DNA from: Planococcus sp. MSAK28401
GTDB taxonomy: Bacteria > Bacillota > Bacilli > Bacillales_A > Planococcaceae
Reading direction: 5' to 3'
Length of the DNA: 64,000 nucleotides
Assembly (NCBI RefSeq): GCF_018283455.1
Contig: NZ_JAAMTH010000001.1
Location: 1,593,501 to 1,657,500, forward strand
Of this stretch, positions 1 to 8,885 are shown piece by piece. Below the pieces are notes generated by a model. It was not told the DNA's origin, ran no database searches, and was given only the letters and a program-made list of their open reading frames with translations. Each line of letters begins with the position of its first letter. Within the stretch, counting starts at the first letter, position 1. Position numbers and translations under genes: made by a program.

Positions 1-1
1 C

Positions 2-571
2 GGCCAGTATGATACGTATACAACAATGCAATTGGCGCAATATATCTCCACTATCGCCAATGATGGTTACCGAGTGCAGCCGCATATCGTCAAGGAAATC
101 CGCAAACCTTCTCCTGACGGCGAGACACTTGGGCCGATCGAGACCATCATCGAACCGAAAATCATGAACCGCGTCAATAATACGCAAGAAGAAATTGACC
201 GTGTCAAAGAAGGTATGCGCAATGTGTATATCGGCAGCTCCGGATCGGCACGCGCGCAGTTCAGCGATACGCCTTATACTGCAGCCGGCAAGACCGGTAC
301 AGCAGAAGCTTATTATTTTGAACGCGGTAATCCATTTCATAACACCGTGAACGTCAATATCGCACATGTCGGGTTCGCCCCTTATGAAAATCCGGAAATT
401 GCATATGCCGTTGTCATTCCTTATGTGACGACTGATCCAACCAAGGTGCCAAAAACAAATAATGAAATTGCCCGTGCTGCAGCAGACAAGTATTTTGAGT
501 TGAAAGCGCAGCGCAGCGAAGACGAAGCGAATGAAATCAAGCCGCCTTTTAGCGGAACACGAATTGAATAA
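2..571 (+). CDS. Penicillin-binding protein 2-like transpeptidase, C-terminal part (5' truncated)
   Basis: The reading frame is open from the window edge and encodes about 189 residues of the C-terminal end of a class B penicillin-binding protein, the D,D-transpeptidase that cross-links peptidoglycan outside the membrane. Near the middle sits KTGTAE, the third active-site motif (KTG) of the penicilloyl-serine transferase fold; the SxxK and SxN motifs would lie upstream of the window. The tail is hydrophilic. In Bacillus a pbpA gene precedes the pst operon, which agrees with the context here, so a PbpA-like PBP2 is the likely identity. A strong terminator follows, so it is transcribed separately from pst. 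The family is certain, the exact paralogue less so. Confidence 0.85.
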   Translation, partial: GQYDTYTTMQLAQYISTIANDGYRVQPHIVKEIRKPSPDGETLGPIETIIEPKIMNRVNNTQEEIDRVKEGMRNVYIGSSGSARAQFSDTPYTAAGKTGTAEAYYFERGNPFHNTVNVNIAHVGFAPYENPEIAYAVVIPYVTTDPTKVPKTNNEIARAAADKYFELKAQRSEDEANEIKPPFSGTRIE

Positions 572-596
572 ACAAGCCTTCTATCTAGATGAAATA

Positions 597-650
597 AACC
601 GCCCAACCAAAGTCCTGAAACGGACGCTGGTTGGGCGGTTTTTATTTTTT
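597..650 (+). terminator. Rho-independent terminator after the PBP gene
   Basis: A 13 bp stem (AACCGCCCAACCA pairing with TGGTTGGGCGGTT) is followed by a U-rich run. It separates the PBP transcript from the pst operon. Confidence 0.9.
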
Positions 651-668
651 TCAATAAGACTTTCGTCA

Positions 669-722
669 TTTACAATTTCTTAACAATGGCTTCATATGTC
701 CTCAACAATAGAATCGTATAGT
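669..722 (+). promoter_or_regulatory. PhoP (Pho) box and promoter of the pst operon
   Basis: Four hexamers lie in direct repeat with 5 bp between them: TTTACA (669-674), TTAACA (680-685), TTCATA (691-696) and TCAACA (702-707). Three fit the Bacillus PhoP consensus TT(A/C/T)A(C/T)A and the fourth differs at one base. A -10-like TATAGT follows at 717-722 with no good -35, as expected for an activator-dependent promoter. Binding by PhoP~P under phosphate starvation is inferred from known Bacillus pst regulation. Confidence 0.75.
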
Positions 723-764
723 TGGTCTTGTAAACAACAAACCATATTAGGGGGAAACATTAAA

Positions 765-1721
765 ATGAGAAACTGGAAGTTCGCTATGGCATCAACAATT
801 CTTGGAACGGCATTTCTACTTGGCGCATGTGGCAGCACGGAAGAAACTGCAACAGGCAGCGAAACGGCTGATTCCTCATCAGACGAAGCAGTACTGGAAG
901 GTTCGGTCACTGGTGATGGATCATCTACAGTCGCGCCAATCCTTGAAGGCATTGTTGAAGAATACGCAGCAGTTCAACCTGAAGTCCAAGTAACGGTCGG
1001 TGTTTCCGGTACGGGCGGTGGATTCGAAAAATTCATCCAAGGTGAAACAGCTTTCTCGAATGCTTCTCGACCAATTAAAGAAGAAGAGGCGGCTGCTCTA
1101 GAAGAAGCAGGCATCGAATACACAGAATTCCTTCTTGCTTATGACGGGCTATCGGTAGTCGTCAACCAGGAAAACGACTGGGTGGAAGATTTGACGGTGG
1201 AAGACTTGAAAAAACTTTGGGTAGAAGATGGCAGCACAAAAATGTGGTCAGACATCAATCCGGAATGGCCGGATGAAGAAGTCGTATTTTATGCGCCAGG
1301 AACAGCTTCTGGAACATACGATTATTTCAATGAAGTCATCCTCGAAGAAGAAGACATCGTCGAATCAGCGACATTGTCTGAAGACGACAACACGCTTGTT
1401 CAAGGAATTCAAGGAGATCCAAATGCAATCGGATTCTTCGGCTATGCTTACTACATTGCGAACCAAGATACATTGAAAGTCGTAACTATTGATGGCGTCG
1501 AGCCAAACCCGGAAACAATTGAATCCGGTGACTATTCGCCACTATCACGCCCGCTCTTCACTTACGCCAACAATGCGAAAATTGCTGAAGATGAAGCGGC
1601 ATACGATTTCATGCAGTTCACTTTAGAGAATGCAGGGCAAATGGCTGAAGCTGTCGGATACGTGCCATTGGCAGAAGAGGATTACGAGCAAGGCTTGGCA
1701 GATCTTGAGGCGTTGAAATAA
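765..1721 (+). CDS. pstS: Phosphate ABC transporter, substrate-binding lipoprotein PstS
   Basis: The 318-residue protein captures inorganic phosphate outside the membrane and hands it to PstCA. It begins with a lipoprotein signal peptide whose lipobox is LLGAC, so the mature protein starts at a lipidated cysteine and is anchored to the outer leaflet. The body shows PstS features: GDGSSTVAP near the N terminus, [12 protein letters not shown] and the later [10 protein letters not shown] loop that bind phosphate. The acidic linker after the lipobox is rich in Glu and Ser. The ATG at 765 was chosen because a GGGGG-type ribosome site precedes it and the signal peptide starts there; an upstream extension would overlap the Pho box. 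It is first gene of pst, followed by an attenuating hairpin. Confidence 0.96.
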   Translation: MRNWKFAMASTILGTAFLLGACGSTEETATGSETADSSSDEAVLEGSVTGDGSSTVAPILEGIVEEYAAVQPEVQVTVGVSGTGGGFEKFIQGETAFSNASRPIKEEEAAALEEAGIEYTEFLLAYDGLSVVVNQENDWVEDLTVEDLKKLWVEDGSTKMWSDINPEWPDEEVVFYAPGTASGTYDYFNEVILEEEDIVESATLSEDDNTLVQGIQGDPNAIGFFGYAYYIANQDTLKVVTIDGVEPNPETIESGDYSPLSRPLFTYANNAKIAEDEAAYDFMQFTLENAGQMAEAVGYVPLAEEDYEQGLADLEALK

Positions 1722-1745
1722 ATCAAGTTGCAAGTTCAGTCTTAG

Positions 1746-1770
1746 GGTGAGCAGCTGCTGCTCGCCTTTT
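1746..1770 (+). terminator. Partial terminator / processing hairpin between pstS and pstC
   Basis: A 9 bp stem with one G-U pair (GGTGAGCAG with CTGCTCGCC, 3 nt loop) is followed by only four Ts. It is too weak for full termination and probably raises pstS mRNA over the downstream genes, which suits the excess of binding protein seen in ABC importers (inference). Confidence 0.6.
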
Positions 1771-1792
1771 GCGGTTGAAAGGGGATTCTATT

Positions 1793-2719
1793 ATGCGGAC
1801 ATCGGTTCAGGAACTGATCGCAAAGTCGAAAGATAAGAAAAGCAAAAAAATTATTGAGAAACTCATCCCGATCCTATTGTTTTTGATCGCTTCTGTTTCG
1901 GTTTTGACAACCATCGGGATTGTCCTGACATTAATCATTGAAACCATTACCTTCTTTACAAGAGTACCACTGTCTGACTTCATCCTTGGCACGACTTGGC
2001 TGCCGTTCGCCAATAGCGGAGCCCAGTTCGGCATTTGGCCGTTGATCGTCGGAACACTGAAAATCACCGGTATCGCGATCGTCGTGGCTGTGCCGATCGG
2101 CATTTCAGCTGCCATTTACTTGAGTGAATACGCTTCTGACAACGTCAGGCGCATCGTCAAGCCAGTTCTTGAAGTTTTGGCGGGAGTCCCGACCATCGTT
2201 TACGGCTTTTTCGCCTTGACGTTCGTGACGCCTGTATTGCAAAGCTTTTTTCCGGAAATCAAGATCTTTAACGCGATTTCACCAGGGATCGTCGTTGGCA
2301 TCATGATCATTCCGATGATCGCTTCGCTGTCGGAAGACGCCATGTCGTCTGTTCCGAAAAGCATTCGCGATGGCGCGCTTGCCATGGGTTCGACAAAATT
2401 TGAAGTCGCCTGGAAAATCACCGTCCCGGCAGCATTGTCCGGCATCATTGCCTCGGTAGTGCTCGGCTTGTCCCGCGCGATCGGCGAGACGATGATCGTT
2501 TCGCTTGCAGCAGGGTCAACACCGAAATTCGATGGTGATTTCACTGGATCGATCCAGACGATGACCGCCTATATCGTGCAAGTATCCAAAGGTGATGCCG
2601 GCTATGGAACGACGATTTACTATTCCATCTATGCAGTCGGCTTCACATTATTCCTCTTCACGATGGCGATGAATATCCTTGCTGGGTATATGTCAAAACG
2701 TTTCCGGGAGGAATATTGA
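1793..2719 (+). CDS. pstC: Phosphate ABC transporter permease PstC
   Basis: This is one of the two membrane subunits that form the phosphate channel (308 residues). Several hydrophobic helices are visible, the first at about residues 24-50, and the cytoplasmic EAA-type loop that docks on PstB is present as SVPKSIRDGALAMGSTKFE. The ATG at 1793 follows an AAAGGGGA ribosome site; a TTG 24 bases upstream would overlap that site and is rejected. PstA starts one base after its stop, so the two are co-translated. Permease family is clear; assignment as PstC rather than PstA rests on order and similarity to PstC. Confidence 0.94.
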   Translation: MRTSVQELIAKSKDKKSKKIIEKLIPILLFLIASVSVLTTIGIVLTLIIETITFFTRVPLSDFILGTTWLPFANSGAQFGIWPLIVGTLKITGIAIVVAVPIGISAAIYLSEYASDNVRRIVKPVLEVLAGVPTIVYGFFALTFVTPVLQSFFPEIKIFNAISPGIVVGIMIIPMIASLSEDAMSSVPKSIRDGALAMGSTKFEVAWKITVPAALSGIIASVVLGLSRAIGETMIVSLAAGSTPKFDGDFTGSIQTMTAYIVQVSKGDAGYGTTIYYSIYAVGFTLFLFTMAMNILAGYMSKRFREEY

Positions 2720-2720
2720 G

Positions 2721-3599
2721 ATGAGATACATTGAACAGGAAAAAGTCGTCCGGCGTATGAACGGCCGAATGGTCGTCAACCGGGTCTTTCAAGGGCTCTT
2801 TATGTTTGCAACAGCGCTCGCGCTGCTTGCACTGGTGATCTTGCTGTACCGGATTGTCAGTCAAGGGGCAGGACATCTGTCGCTCGACTTCCTTACCAAC
2901 TTTGCTTCACGGTTCCCGGATCAAGCGGGAATTAAAGCGGCGCTCGTCGGGTCGATCTGGCTGATGGCAGTGGTCGCTCCTACATCCATTTTGCTTGGCG
3001 TGGGATCAGCGATCTATTTAGAAGAATACGCCAAAAAAGGGCGCATCACGACATTTATCCAAATGAATATTTCCAACTTGGCGGGGGTTCCGTCAGTCGT
3101 CTTTGGTCTTCTTGGACTGACGATCTTTGTCCGGGCGCTGGCGCTCGGCAACAGCATCCTTGCGGCAGGCTTTACGATGAGCTTGCTTATCCTGCCGGTC
3201 ATTATCGTGGCGGCACAGGAAGCGATCCGTTCGGTTCCGGGCGAATTGCGTGATGCATCCTACGGTATGGGTGCAACCAAATGGCAGACCATCGTGCGCA
3301 TCATCTTGCCGGCAGCGATTCCCGGCATCCTGACAGGGAGCATTCTTGCTTTGTCGCGAGCCATTGGCGAAACAGCACCGCTGATCGTTGTCGGCATCCC
3401 GGTTATCATCCAGTTTTTGCCGGAAGGTGTCATGGACACATTCACCGCCTTGCCGATGCAAATCTATGACTGGTCGAGCCGTCCGCAAGCTGAGTTCCAG
3501 ACGGTCGCAGCTGCTGGGATCATCGTCTTGATGGTCGTGTTGCTATTCATGAATTCAATAGCAGTCTTCATTCGGAACAAATTCGATAAATCCTATTAA
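2721..3599 (+). CDS. pstA: Phosphate ABC transporter permease PstA
   Basis: Second phosphate permease subunit, 292 residues. It carries an N-terminal membrane helix after a basic start, further hydrophobic segments, and the EAA loop [19 protein letters not shown] matching that of PstC. The GGGAGG ribosome site lies inside the end of pstC, and the ATG at 2721 begins one base after the pstC stop. With PstC it forms the transmembrane pore energised by PstB. Confidence 0.95.
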   Translation: MRYIEQEKVVRRMNGRMVVNRVFQGLFMFATALALLALVILLYRIVSQGAGHLSLDFLTNFASRFPDQAGIKAALVGSIWLMAVVAPTSILLGVGSAIYLEEYAKKGRITTFIQMNISNLAGVPSVVFGLLGLTIFVRALALGNSILAAGFTMSLLILPVIIVAAQEAIRSVPGELRDASYGMGATKWQTIVRIILPAAIPGILTGSILALSRAIGETAPLIVVGIPVIIQFLPEGVMDTFTALPMQIYDWSSRPQAEFQTVAAAGIIVLMVVLLFMNSIAVFIRNKFDKSY

Positions 3600-3625
3600 A
3601 GTGTCATGCGGAAGGGGAGTTCATT

Positions 3626-4447
3626 ATGAACACAGCAACGATCAAAACGAAAATCAATACAGCACAGCCTACCTCAGTAGAACAAGTTGAGAAGGAAAGT
3701 GTTTATAGCACGCGCCAATTGAATTTATGGTATGGCAATAACCATGCCTTGAAAAACATTGATTTGGAAATCGGGGAAAACGAAGTCACGGCGATTATCG
3801 GGCCATCAGGGTGCGGGAAATCAACTTATTTGAAAACATTGAACCGCATGGTGGAACTGGTGCCTTCTGTGAAGACTTCAGGGGAAATCCAATACCGCGG
3901 CCGCAATATCTTTGAATCCAGTTACGGAGTTGAAGAATTGCGCACACGCGTCGGCATGGTGTTCCAAAAGCCGAATCCGTTCCCGAAATCGATTTATGAT
4001 AACATCGCTTACGGCCCGCGCATCCACGGCATCAAAAACAAGAAAATCTTGGACGAAATCGTCGAAAAAAGCTTGCGCGGCGCAGCCATCTGGGACGAAG
4101 TGAAAGACCGCCTGAACGAAAATGCATACGGCATCTCGGGCGGCCAACAGCAGCGGATCTGCATCGCGCGCACATTGGCGATTGAACCGGACGTCATCTT
4201 GATGGATGAGCCAACATCTGCACTTGACCCGATTTCTACTTTGAAAATCGAAGAACTAGTGCAGGAATTGAAAGAGCAATACAGCATCATCATCGTAACC
4301 CATAATATGCAGCAAGCTGCGCGGATTTCCGATAAAACTGCCTTCTTCTTGAACGGGGAAGTCATCGAATATGACCGTACGGATACAATTTTCTCTAACC
4401 CTGCCGACAAACGGACAGAGGATTATATTTCAGGTCGATTCGGCTGA
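3626..4447 (+). CDS. pstB: Phosphate ABC transporter ATPase PstB
   Basis: A 273-residue ABC ATPase that powers phosphate uptake at the inner face of the membrane. Motifs in order are Walker [10 protein letters not shown], the Q-loop in [11 protein letters not shown], signature SGGQQQR, Walker [14 protein letters not shown] and the H-loop [13 protein letters not shown] and the length are typical of PstB. About 25 extra residues precede the usual start of the domain. It follows pstA by 26 bases with its own GGAAGGGGAG ribosome site. Confidence 0.97.
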   Translation: MNTATIKTKINTAQPTSVEQVEKESVYSTRQLNLWYGNNHALKNIDLEIGENEVTAIIGPSGCGKSTYLKTLNRMVELVPSVKTSGEIQYRGRNIFESSYGVEELRTRVGMVFQKPNPFPKSIYDNIAYGPRIHGIKNKKILDEIVEKSLRGAAIWDEVKDRLNENAYGISGGQQQRICIARTLAIEPDVILMDEPTSALDPISTLKIEELVQELKEQYSIIIVTHNMQQAARISDKTAFFLNGEVIEYDRTDTIFSNPADKRTEDYISGRFG

Positions 4448-4461
4448 CCGAAAACTGCATT

Positions 4462-4483
4462 CAGCAGGAACAGTTTCCTGCTG
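4462..4483 (+). other. Perfect hairpin between pstB and phoU
   Basis: CAGCAGGAA and TTCCTGCTG form a 9 bp stem with a 4 nt loop and no U tract. It may be an mRNA stability or processing element that sets phoU level apart from the transporter (inference). Confidence 0.55.
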
Positions 4484-4517
4484 GCCGTAATCAAAAGAAG
4501 AATGGGAGGAACAGTAA

Positions 4518-5177
4518 ATGGCAGTACGCGAAAAGTTTGAATATGAACTGCATTCAGCACAAGAACAATTGATTACACTGAGCACGATGGCCATCGATGC
4601 GCTCGACAAATCGATGAAGGCGCTTATCGCCCACGATATCGACAAAGCGCTTCAAGTGATCGACGATGACGCCAACATCAACCGCCTCGAAGAAGAACTG
4701 AATGACCAGGTGATCTTGTTGATTGCTAAGCAATCACCGGTTGCGACCGATCTCCGGCGCTTGATCGTCACGATCAAAGTAGCGTCGGATATGGAGCGCG
4801 TCGGGGATTACGCCGTCAATATCGCAAAAGAAACGATCCGCATCGGGCAGCAGGACCTGCTTGAACCGATCAGCAAAATCCAGCGCATGCACGAACTCGC
4901 GACTTCCATGCTGCGCCAAGGCATAGATGCCTTGATCGAGGAAGATGTGGAAAAAGCCAAAGAAATCGCCGACCTCGATGATGAAGTAGATGATTTGTAC
5001 GGTGAAGCGATCCGGCTATTGTTCCAGCACAGCGCCAAAGAGCCCGAAAAGCTTAGCCAAGTGACACAATTGGCATTTGTCTGCCGCTATATGGAACGAT
5101 CTGCAGATTATGCGACCAATATCGCGGAGCAATTATTCTACCTCGTCCGCGGCCGCCATTACGATCTAAATAAATAA
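4518..5177 (+). CDS. phoU: Phosphate signalling regulator PhoU
   Basis: PhoU (219 residues) links PstSCAB transport to the PhoR/PhoP signalling pair and restrains phosphate uptake. The sequence is two similar three-helix bundles, each with its metal-binding E/DxxxD motif: ASDMERVGDYAVNIA in the first half and CRYMERSADYATNIAE in the second. It is the last gene of the pst operon, with a GGGAGG site before the ATG. The 3' end runs into short AAAT/GAAT tetranucleotide repeats that span the stop codon. Confidence 0.95.
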   Translation: MAVREKFEYELHSAQEQLITLSTMAIDALDKSMKALIAHDIDKALQVIDDDANINRLEEELNDQVILLIAKQSPVATDLRRLIVTIKVASDMERVGDYAVNIAKETIRIGQQDLLEPISKIQRMHELATSMLRQGIDALIEEDVEKAKEIADLDDEVDDLYGEAIRLLFQHSAKEPEKLSQVTQLAFVCRYMERSADYATNIAEQLFYLVRGRHYDLNK

Positions 5178-5191
5178 ATGAATGAATGAAC

Positions 5192-5222
5192 AAAAACCAC
5201 AGCCTGGGCTGTGGTTTTTTAT
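5192..5222 (+). terminator. Terminator of the pst-phoU operon
   Basis: AAAAACCACAGCC pairs with GCTGTGGTTTTTT around a short loop, followed by Ts. Confidence 0.9.
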
Positions 5223-5255
5223 TTAAGGAAATCAATGGGAAGCGGCATTTTTCAG

Positions 5256-5283
5256 TAGACAAACACTGAAGGTATGCTATAAT
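5256..5283 (+). promoter_or_regulatory. SigA-type promoter of rpmG
   Basis: TAGACA (-35, 5256-5261) and a perfect TATAAT (-10, 5278-5283) are separated by 16 bp. Confidence 0.7.
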
Positions 5284-5349
5284 AATTAAGTCGTATAGAT
5301 CACGCTTATTAATGAAATGGATTTTTTGAAAGAATTGGGAGGGATATCG

Positions 5350-5499
5350 ATGCGTGTAAACATTACACTAGCTTGCACAGACTGTGGCGAAAGAAACTAC
5401 AGCACTGTTAAAAATAAGCGCAACAACCCTGAGCGTCTTGAATTGAAAAAATATTGCTCACGTGAAAAGAAAATGACAACACACCGTGAAACGAAGTAA
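5350..5499 (+). CDS. rpmG: 50S ribosomal protein L33
   Basis: A 49-residue protein starting [17 protein letters not shown], the classic L33 opening, and ending HRETK. It sits in the large ribosomal subunit near the E site. L33 comes in zinc-binding (four Cys) and zinc-free forms; this one keeps the first CxxC (CTDC) but only one Cys in the second knuckle (KYCSREKK), so a complete four-Cys ribbon is not formed. The ATG at 5350 follows GGGAGGGA; an upstream ATG would add 11 residues that L33 lacks. Promoter and terminator flank it closely, so it is a single-gene unit. Confidence 0.96.
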   Translation: MRVNITLACTDCGERNYSTVKNKRNNPERLELKKYCSREKKMTTHRETK

Positions 5500-5507
5500 G
5501 TAATTGA

Positions 5508-5542
5508 CTGCCAAAACCTCTCGGGGTTTTGGCTTTTTCTTT
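5508..5542 (+). terminator. Terminator after rpmG
   Basis: GCCAAAACC pairs with GGTTTTGGC, followed by a T run. Confidence 0.9.
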
Positions 5543-5614
5543 TGTTATGCGCAGTTTATTATAGAAGTGATACATAGAGGCAATCCACAGTTCAGCAGAA
5601 GGGGCGTTTGCGTT

Positions 5615-6190
5615 ATGGAAAAAGCAGTGTTGAGGAAATCGGTCATCGGCCAAATGAGTGAACTTACAAAAACACAACATGCCGATATGTCATCGGCGAT
5701 TTTGGAGAAACTTCTGGAAGATCCCGATTTTCAAAAAGCCCAAACCATTGGAGTGACTATCTCGCGCTGGCCGGAAGTCAATACGATCCCGCTGATCGAA
5801 GCGTGTTGGCAGCTGGGAAAAAGAGTCGCCGCGCCGAAATGTTTTGCAAAAGACCGGACGATGGATTTCCGGCTGTTCAACAGACTTGGCCAATTGGAAA
5901 TCGTCTACATGGACTTACAGGAACCGATTGAAGCCGATACGGAATCTGTCAGCCCGGAAAGCATTGATTTATTGATCGTGCCCGGCGTTGTCTTTACGCA
6001 AAGCGGCTACCGCATTGGTTTCGGTGGAGGCTATTATGACCGCTATCTGAGCGGATTTAGCGGCCATACCCGGTCGCTTGCATTTGATTTCCAACTGGCT
6101 GGCGAATTGCCTATCGAAAGCCATGACATATCTGTCGATGGCATCATTACGGAAAAAAGAACAATCGACTCGAAGGCGGTGAGAGCATGA
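5615..6190 (+). CDS. 5-formyltetrahydrofolate cyclo-ligase (YqgN-like)
   Basis: This enzyme converts 5-formyl-THF with ATP to 5,10-methenyl-THF and so returns a storage folate to the one-carbon pool. The 191-residue protein has the basic N-terminal LRK segment and the family signature GFGGGYYDRYL near residues 134-144, which binds phosphate of ATP. The ATG at 5615 is preceded by GAAGGGG; the longer open frame upstream overlaps the rpmG terminator and is not used. Its stop overlaps the start of the next gene. It matches the folate theme of the nearby glycine cleavage and folD genes. Confidence 0.93.
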   Translation: MEKAVLRKSVIGQMSELTKTQHADMSSAILEKLLEDPDFQKAQTIGVTISRWPEVNTIPLIEACWQLGKRVAAPKCFAKDRTMDFRLFNRLGQLEIVYMDLQEPIEADTESVSPESIDLLIVPGVVFTQSGYRIGFGGGYYDRYLSGFSGHTRSLAFDFQLAGELPIESHDISVDGIITEKRTIDSKAVRA

Positions 6191-6393
6191 AAGACCTTTA
6201 CGATGTAATGCAATTACTGAAAAGGTACGGCACGATCATTTATACTGCGGATTTCATTTCGGATATCGATTTGATGGAATCCGACATTCGCGACCTATAC
6301 GACCACGATTTCATCACGCCGCGTGAATACGCGTCTGCCTTGATGATTTTGCGGCAGAAACGCACAGAATATGAGAAAAAAGGAAAATCATGA
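6187..6393 (+). CDS. yqgQ: YqgQ family small protein (DUF910)
   Basis: A 68-residue protein of the YqgQ family, helical and of unknown function in Bacillales. It opens with MKDLYDVMQLLKRYGT and has the DLMESDIRDLYDHDFI segment typical of the family. The ATGA overlap with the previous stop shows translational coupling with the cyclo-ligase. In B. subtilis yqgQ lies next to a glucokinase gene; no glucokinase or rhomboid gene is present here. Confidence 0.85.
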   Translation: MKDLYDVMQLLKRYGTIIYTADFISDIDLMESDIRDLYDHDFITPREYASALMILRQKRTEYEKKGKS

Positions 6394-6548
6394 AACCGAA
6401 AGCGTTTTGGCGCGTCTATTAAGGGTAATTGCTTTCGCTCGAGGGTGATTTGTTCTATACTATAAGGTATTGAATTTCCATTTTACTTGAAACTGAAATT
6501 CGCACGAACCGGACAAACGCTCCGGTAAGACGAGGAGGATGTGCGGCA

Positions 6549-8453
6549 ATGAAAAACAAAGAATGGCCTAAGCATTCGGTCCTGGCCATCGCAGTCATCG
6601 CGACATGGCTGACGACATATGTCGTCTACAAAACGGCCTTTTCCATTACAATCGACAATGCATTGCAGGAATTCATCCTGTTCTTGAACCCCTTAAGCTT
6701 ACTATTATTCGCCTATGGAGGCGCGCTCTTCTTCAAGAGCAAGAAAGCAAGAAATCGCTATATCCTAGCCATCGCCGTTTTGACTTCGGTCATTTTATAC
6801 GGCAATGTGGCGTTCTACCGTTTCTTTACGGATTTTATCACGCTGCCCGTATTGTTCCAAACGGATAATTTTGGTGACATCGGCAATAGTGCTGCTGCGA
6901 GCATCTTCTGGAGCGATATTCTCTATTTCGCTGACATCATCATCATCCTGTTGGCGATGCGCTTCGTGAAGGAGAAGGAGACAGCAGTCAAATCGGCAGC
7001 GACACACCGCAAAGCATATTTTGTCTTGTCAGCAGCTGTGCTGTTCTTTAACCTCGGCCTTGCCGAAGCAGAACGCCCACAACTATTGACGAGAAGCTTT
7101 GACCGCGAAATGCTCGTCAAGAACCTGGGGATGTATAACTACCATCTGTATGATGTTTATATCCAATCGAAATCACAAGCACAGCGAGCGCTTGCGGACG
7201 GCTCCGAATTGACGGAAGTGACCAACTACGTCCGTTCGAACCAAGCGGAACCATCTGAAGAAATGTTCGGCGCTGCGGAAGGGCGTAATTTGATCGTCGT
7301 GACACTCGAGTCATTGCAGACCTTTGTTTTGAACAATGAAATGAACGGCGAGACCATCACGCCTTTCATGAACGAATTGACACAAGACGAAGATACGATT
7401 TACTTCCCGAACTTTTACCACCAGACCGGGCTCGGGAAAACTTCCGACTCCGAGTTCCTGCTTGAGACTGGCATGTATCCGCTGAGCGGAGGCGCCGTGT
7501 TCTTTACGCACAGCGGTAATACATTTAATTCCATGGCGGAAAAGATGGGCAATGAAGGTTATTCGACCAATGTCCAACACGCCAATACGAAAAGCTTCTG
7601 GAATCGCGACATGATGTACGAATCACTTGATATTGACAAGTTCTATGATATCCAGAGCTATACAGTAGGCGAAGGGCAAGCCGTCAACTGGGGCATGAAG
7701 GACATTCCGTTCTTCGAGCAATCAGTCGGCCATATGTCTGAAATGCAGCAGCCGTTCTATACGCGCTTGTTGTCGCTTACGAACCATCATCCATTCACAT
7801 TGGATGAGGAAGACAAACTGATCGATGAGTTCGATTCCAATTCAGGCACGTTGAACCGTTATTTCCAAACGGTGCGTTATTTGGATGAAGCGGTCAAATC
7901 ATTGTTCGAAGATTTGAAGGAACAAGGATTGTATGAAAACTCCATCATCGTGATGTACGGCGACCATTATGGCATCTCCGACAACCACAACGAAGCGATG
8001 GCGCAGTATCTAGGCAAGGAAATTACGCCGTATGAATCGGCGCAATTGCAAAAAGTGCCATTTTTCGTCCATATCCCAGGTTATGAAAAGGGCTATGTAG
8101 ATGAGGAAATCGGCGGCCAAGTGGATATGCGTTCGACGATCCTTCATTTGATGGGCATGGAAACCGAAAAAGACATTCAATTCGGGGGAGATTTATTCTC
8201 TGAAGAACACGAGGAATTCGTCATTTTCCGTGACGGGCGCTTTGTGACCGATGAATATGTCTATGCGGCGAATGTCTGCTACGATATCGAAACGGGCGAA
8301 CCGATGGAAGACCAAAGCGTGTGCGATCCATACGCTGAACAGGCTCTTGAGGAGCTCCAGTATTCCGAATCGATCATCAATGGCGATTTGCTGAGGTTCT
8401 ATGAAGAGGAAAACGGCCAATTGAAAACATTGGATGAACAAGAACAACCGTAA
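6549..8453 (+). CDS. LTA synthase family protein (YqgS/LtaS-like)
   Basis: A membrane phosphoglycerol transferase that builds the polyglycerolphosphate chain of lipoteichoic acid from phosphatidylglycerol. The N-terminal 200 or so residues hold about five hydrophobic helices; the rest is an extracellular sulfatase-fold domain. The nucleophile is Thr298 in GLGKTSDSEF, the NLIVVTLES segment carries the first metal ligand, and YGDHYG carries late metal ligands. The length (634 residues) fits the family. An AGGAGG site precedes the ATG. It could be the main LtaS or a paralogue such as YqgS; the neighbours favour YqgS. Confidence 0.92.
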   Translation: MKNKEWPKHSVLAIAVIATWLTTYVVYKTAFSITIDNALQEFILFLNPLSLLLFAYGGALFFKSKKARNRYILAIAVLTSVILYGNVAFYRFFTDFITLPVLFQTDNFGDIGNSAAASIFWSDILYFADIIIILLAMRFVKEKETAVKSAATHRKAYFVLSAAVLFFNLGLAEAERPQLLTRSFDREMLVKNLGMYNYHLYDVYIQSKSQAQRALADGSELTEVTNYVRSNQAEPSEEMFGAAEGRNLIVVTLESLQTFVLNNEMNGETITPFMNELTQDEDTIYFPNFYHQTGLGKTSDSEFLLETGMYPLSGGAVFFTHSGNTFNSMAEKMGNEGYSTNVQHANTKSFWNRDMMYESLDIDKFYDIQSYTVGEGQAVNWGMKDIPFFEQSVGHMSEMQQPFYTRLLSLTNHHPFTLDEEDKLIDEFDSNSGTLNRYFQTVRYLDEAVKSLFEDLKEQGLYENSIIVMYGDHYGISDNHNEAMAQYLGKEITPYESAQLQKVPFFVHIPGYEKGYVDEEIGGQVDMRSTILHLMGMETEKDIQFGGDLFSEEHEEFVIFRDGRFVTDEYVYAANVCYDIETGEPMEDQSVCDPYAEQALEELQYSESIINGDLLRFYEEENGQLKTLDEQEQP

Positions 8454-8456
8454 GAC

Positions 8457-8500
8457 AAAAAGGGCTGCCAAACCGATATGGTTATGGCAGCCCTTTTCTT
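8457..8500 (+). terminator. Terminator after the LTA synthase gene
   Basis: AAAGGGCTGCCA pairs with TGGCAGCCCTTT around a 14 nt loop, then a T-rich tract. Confidence 0.9.
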
Positions 8501-8510
8501 TATGGCCAAT

Positions 8511-8543
8511 AAAAAAACCGGCGCAATGAATGCGCCGGTTTCT
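8511..8543 (-). terminator. Terminator of the minus-strand DUF2759 gene
   Basis: AAACCGGCGCA pairs with TGCGCCGGTTT; read on the minus strand it ends in a run of Ts. It meets the LTA synthase terminator tail to tail. Confidence 0.85.
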
Positions 8544-8549
8544 TTTTTC

Positions 8550-8732
8550 TTAATGAAGGCCAGGTGGGTAACCGTGTGTAATGAGAGTTGCAACGGTGAA
8601 ACCGCCGAAAATAACAAAGGTCCCAAAATTAAATAAGAATCCTAAAACTTCTTTGTTTCTTAGGGTTTGAACTGTACCGATTGCAGCAAGAACTGCTGTG
8701 AGGCCGAAAATAACCATCAAAATCCAACTCAT
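8550..8732 (-). CDS. DUF2759 small membrane protein (YqgW-like)
   Basis: A 60-residue protein with two hydrophobic helices, starting MSWILMVIFGLTAVLAAIG and with a GFLFNFGTFVIFGGF segment. It matches the DUF2759/YqgW group found in Bacillales between yqgS and yqgX, the same position as here. The function is unknown. The ATG is preceded by GAAGGGAGTG on the minus strand. Confidence 0.8.
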   Translation of the reverse strand: MSWILMVIFGLTAVLAAIGTVQTLRNKEVLGFLFNFGTFVIFGGFTVATLITHGYPPGLH

Positions 8733-8885
8733 CTTATGACACTCCCTTCAACTTTAACAGCCAGTGCCGTCTTCTACTCTTTATATTGTAAAGAAATTCT
8801 GCAAGTTTGTCGAGGCGTAAAAATGTCATTCTATTGAACAAGCAAAAGAATGTGTTCATGATATACTGCTAATGAGGTGAAAGTC

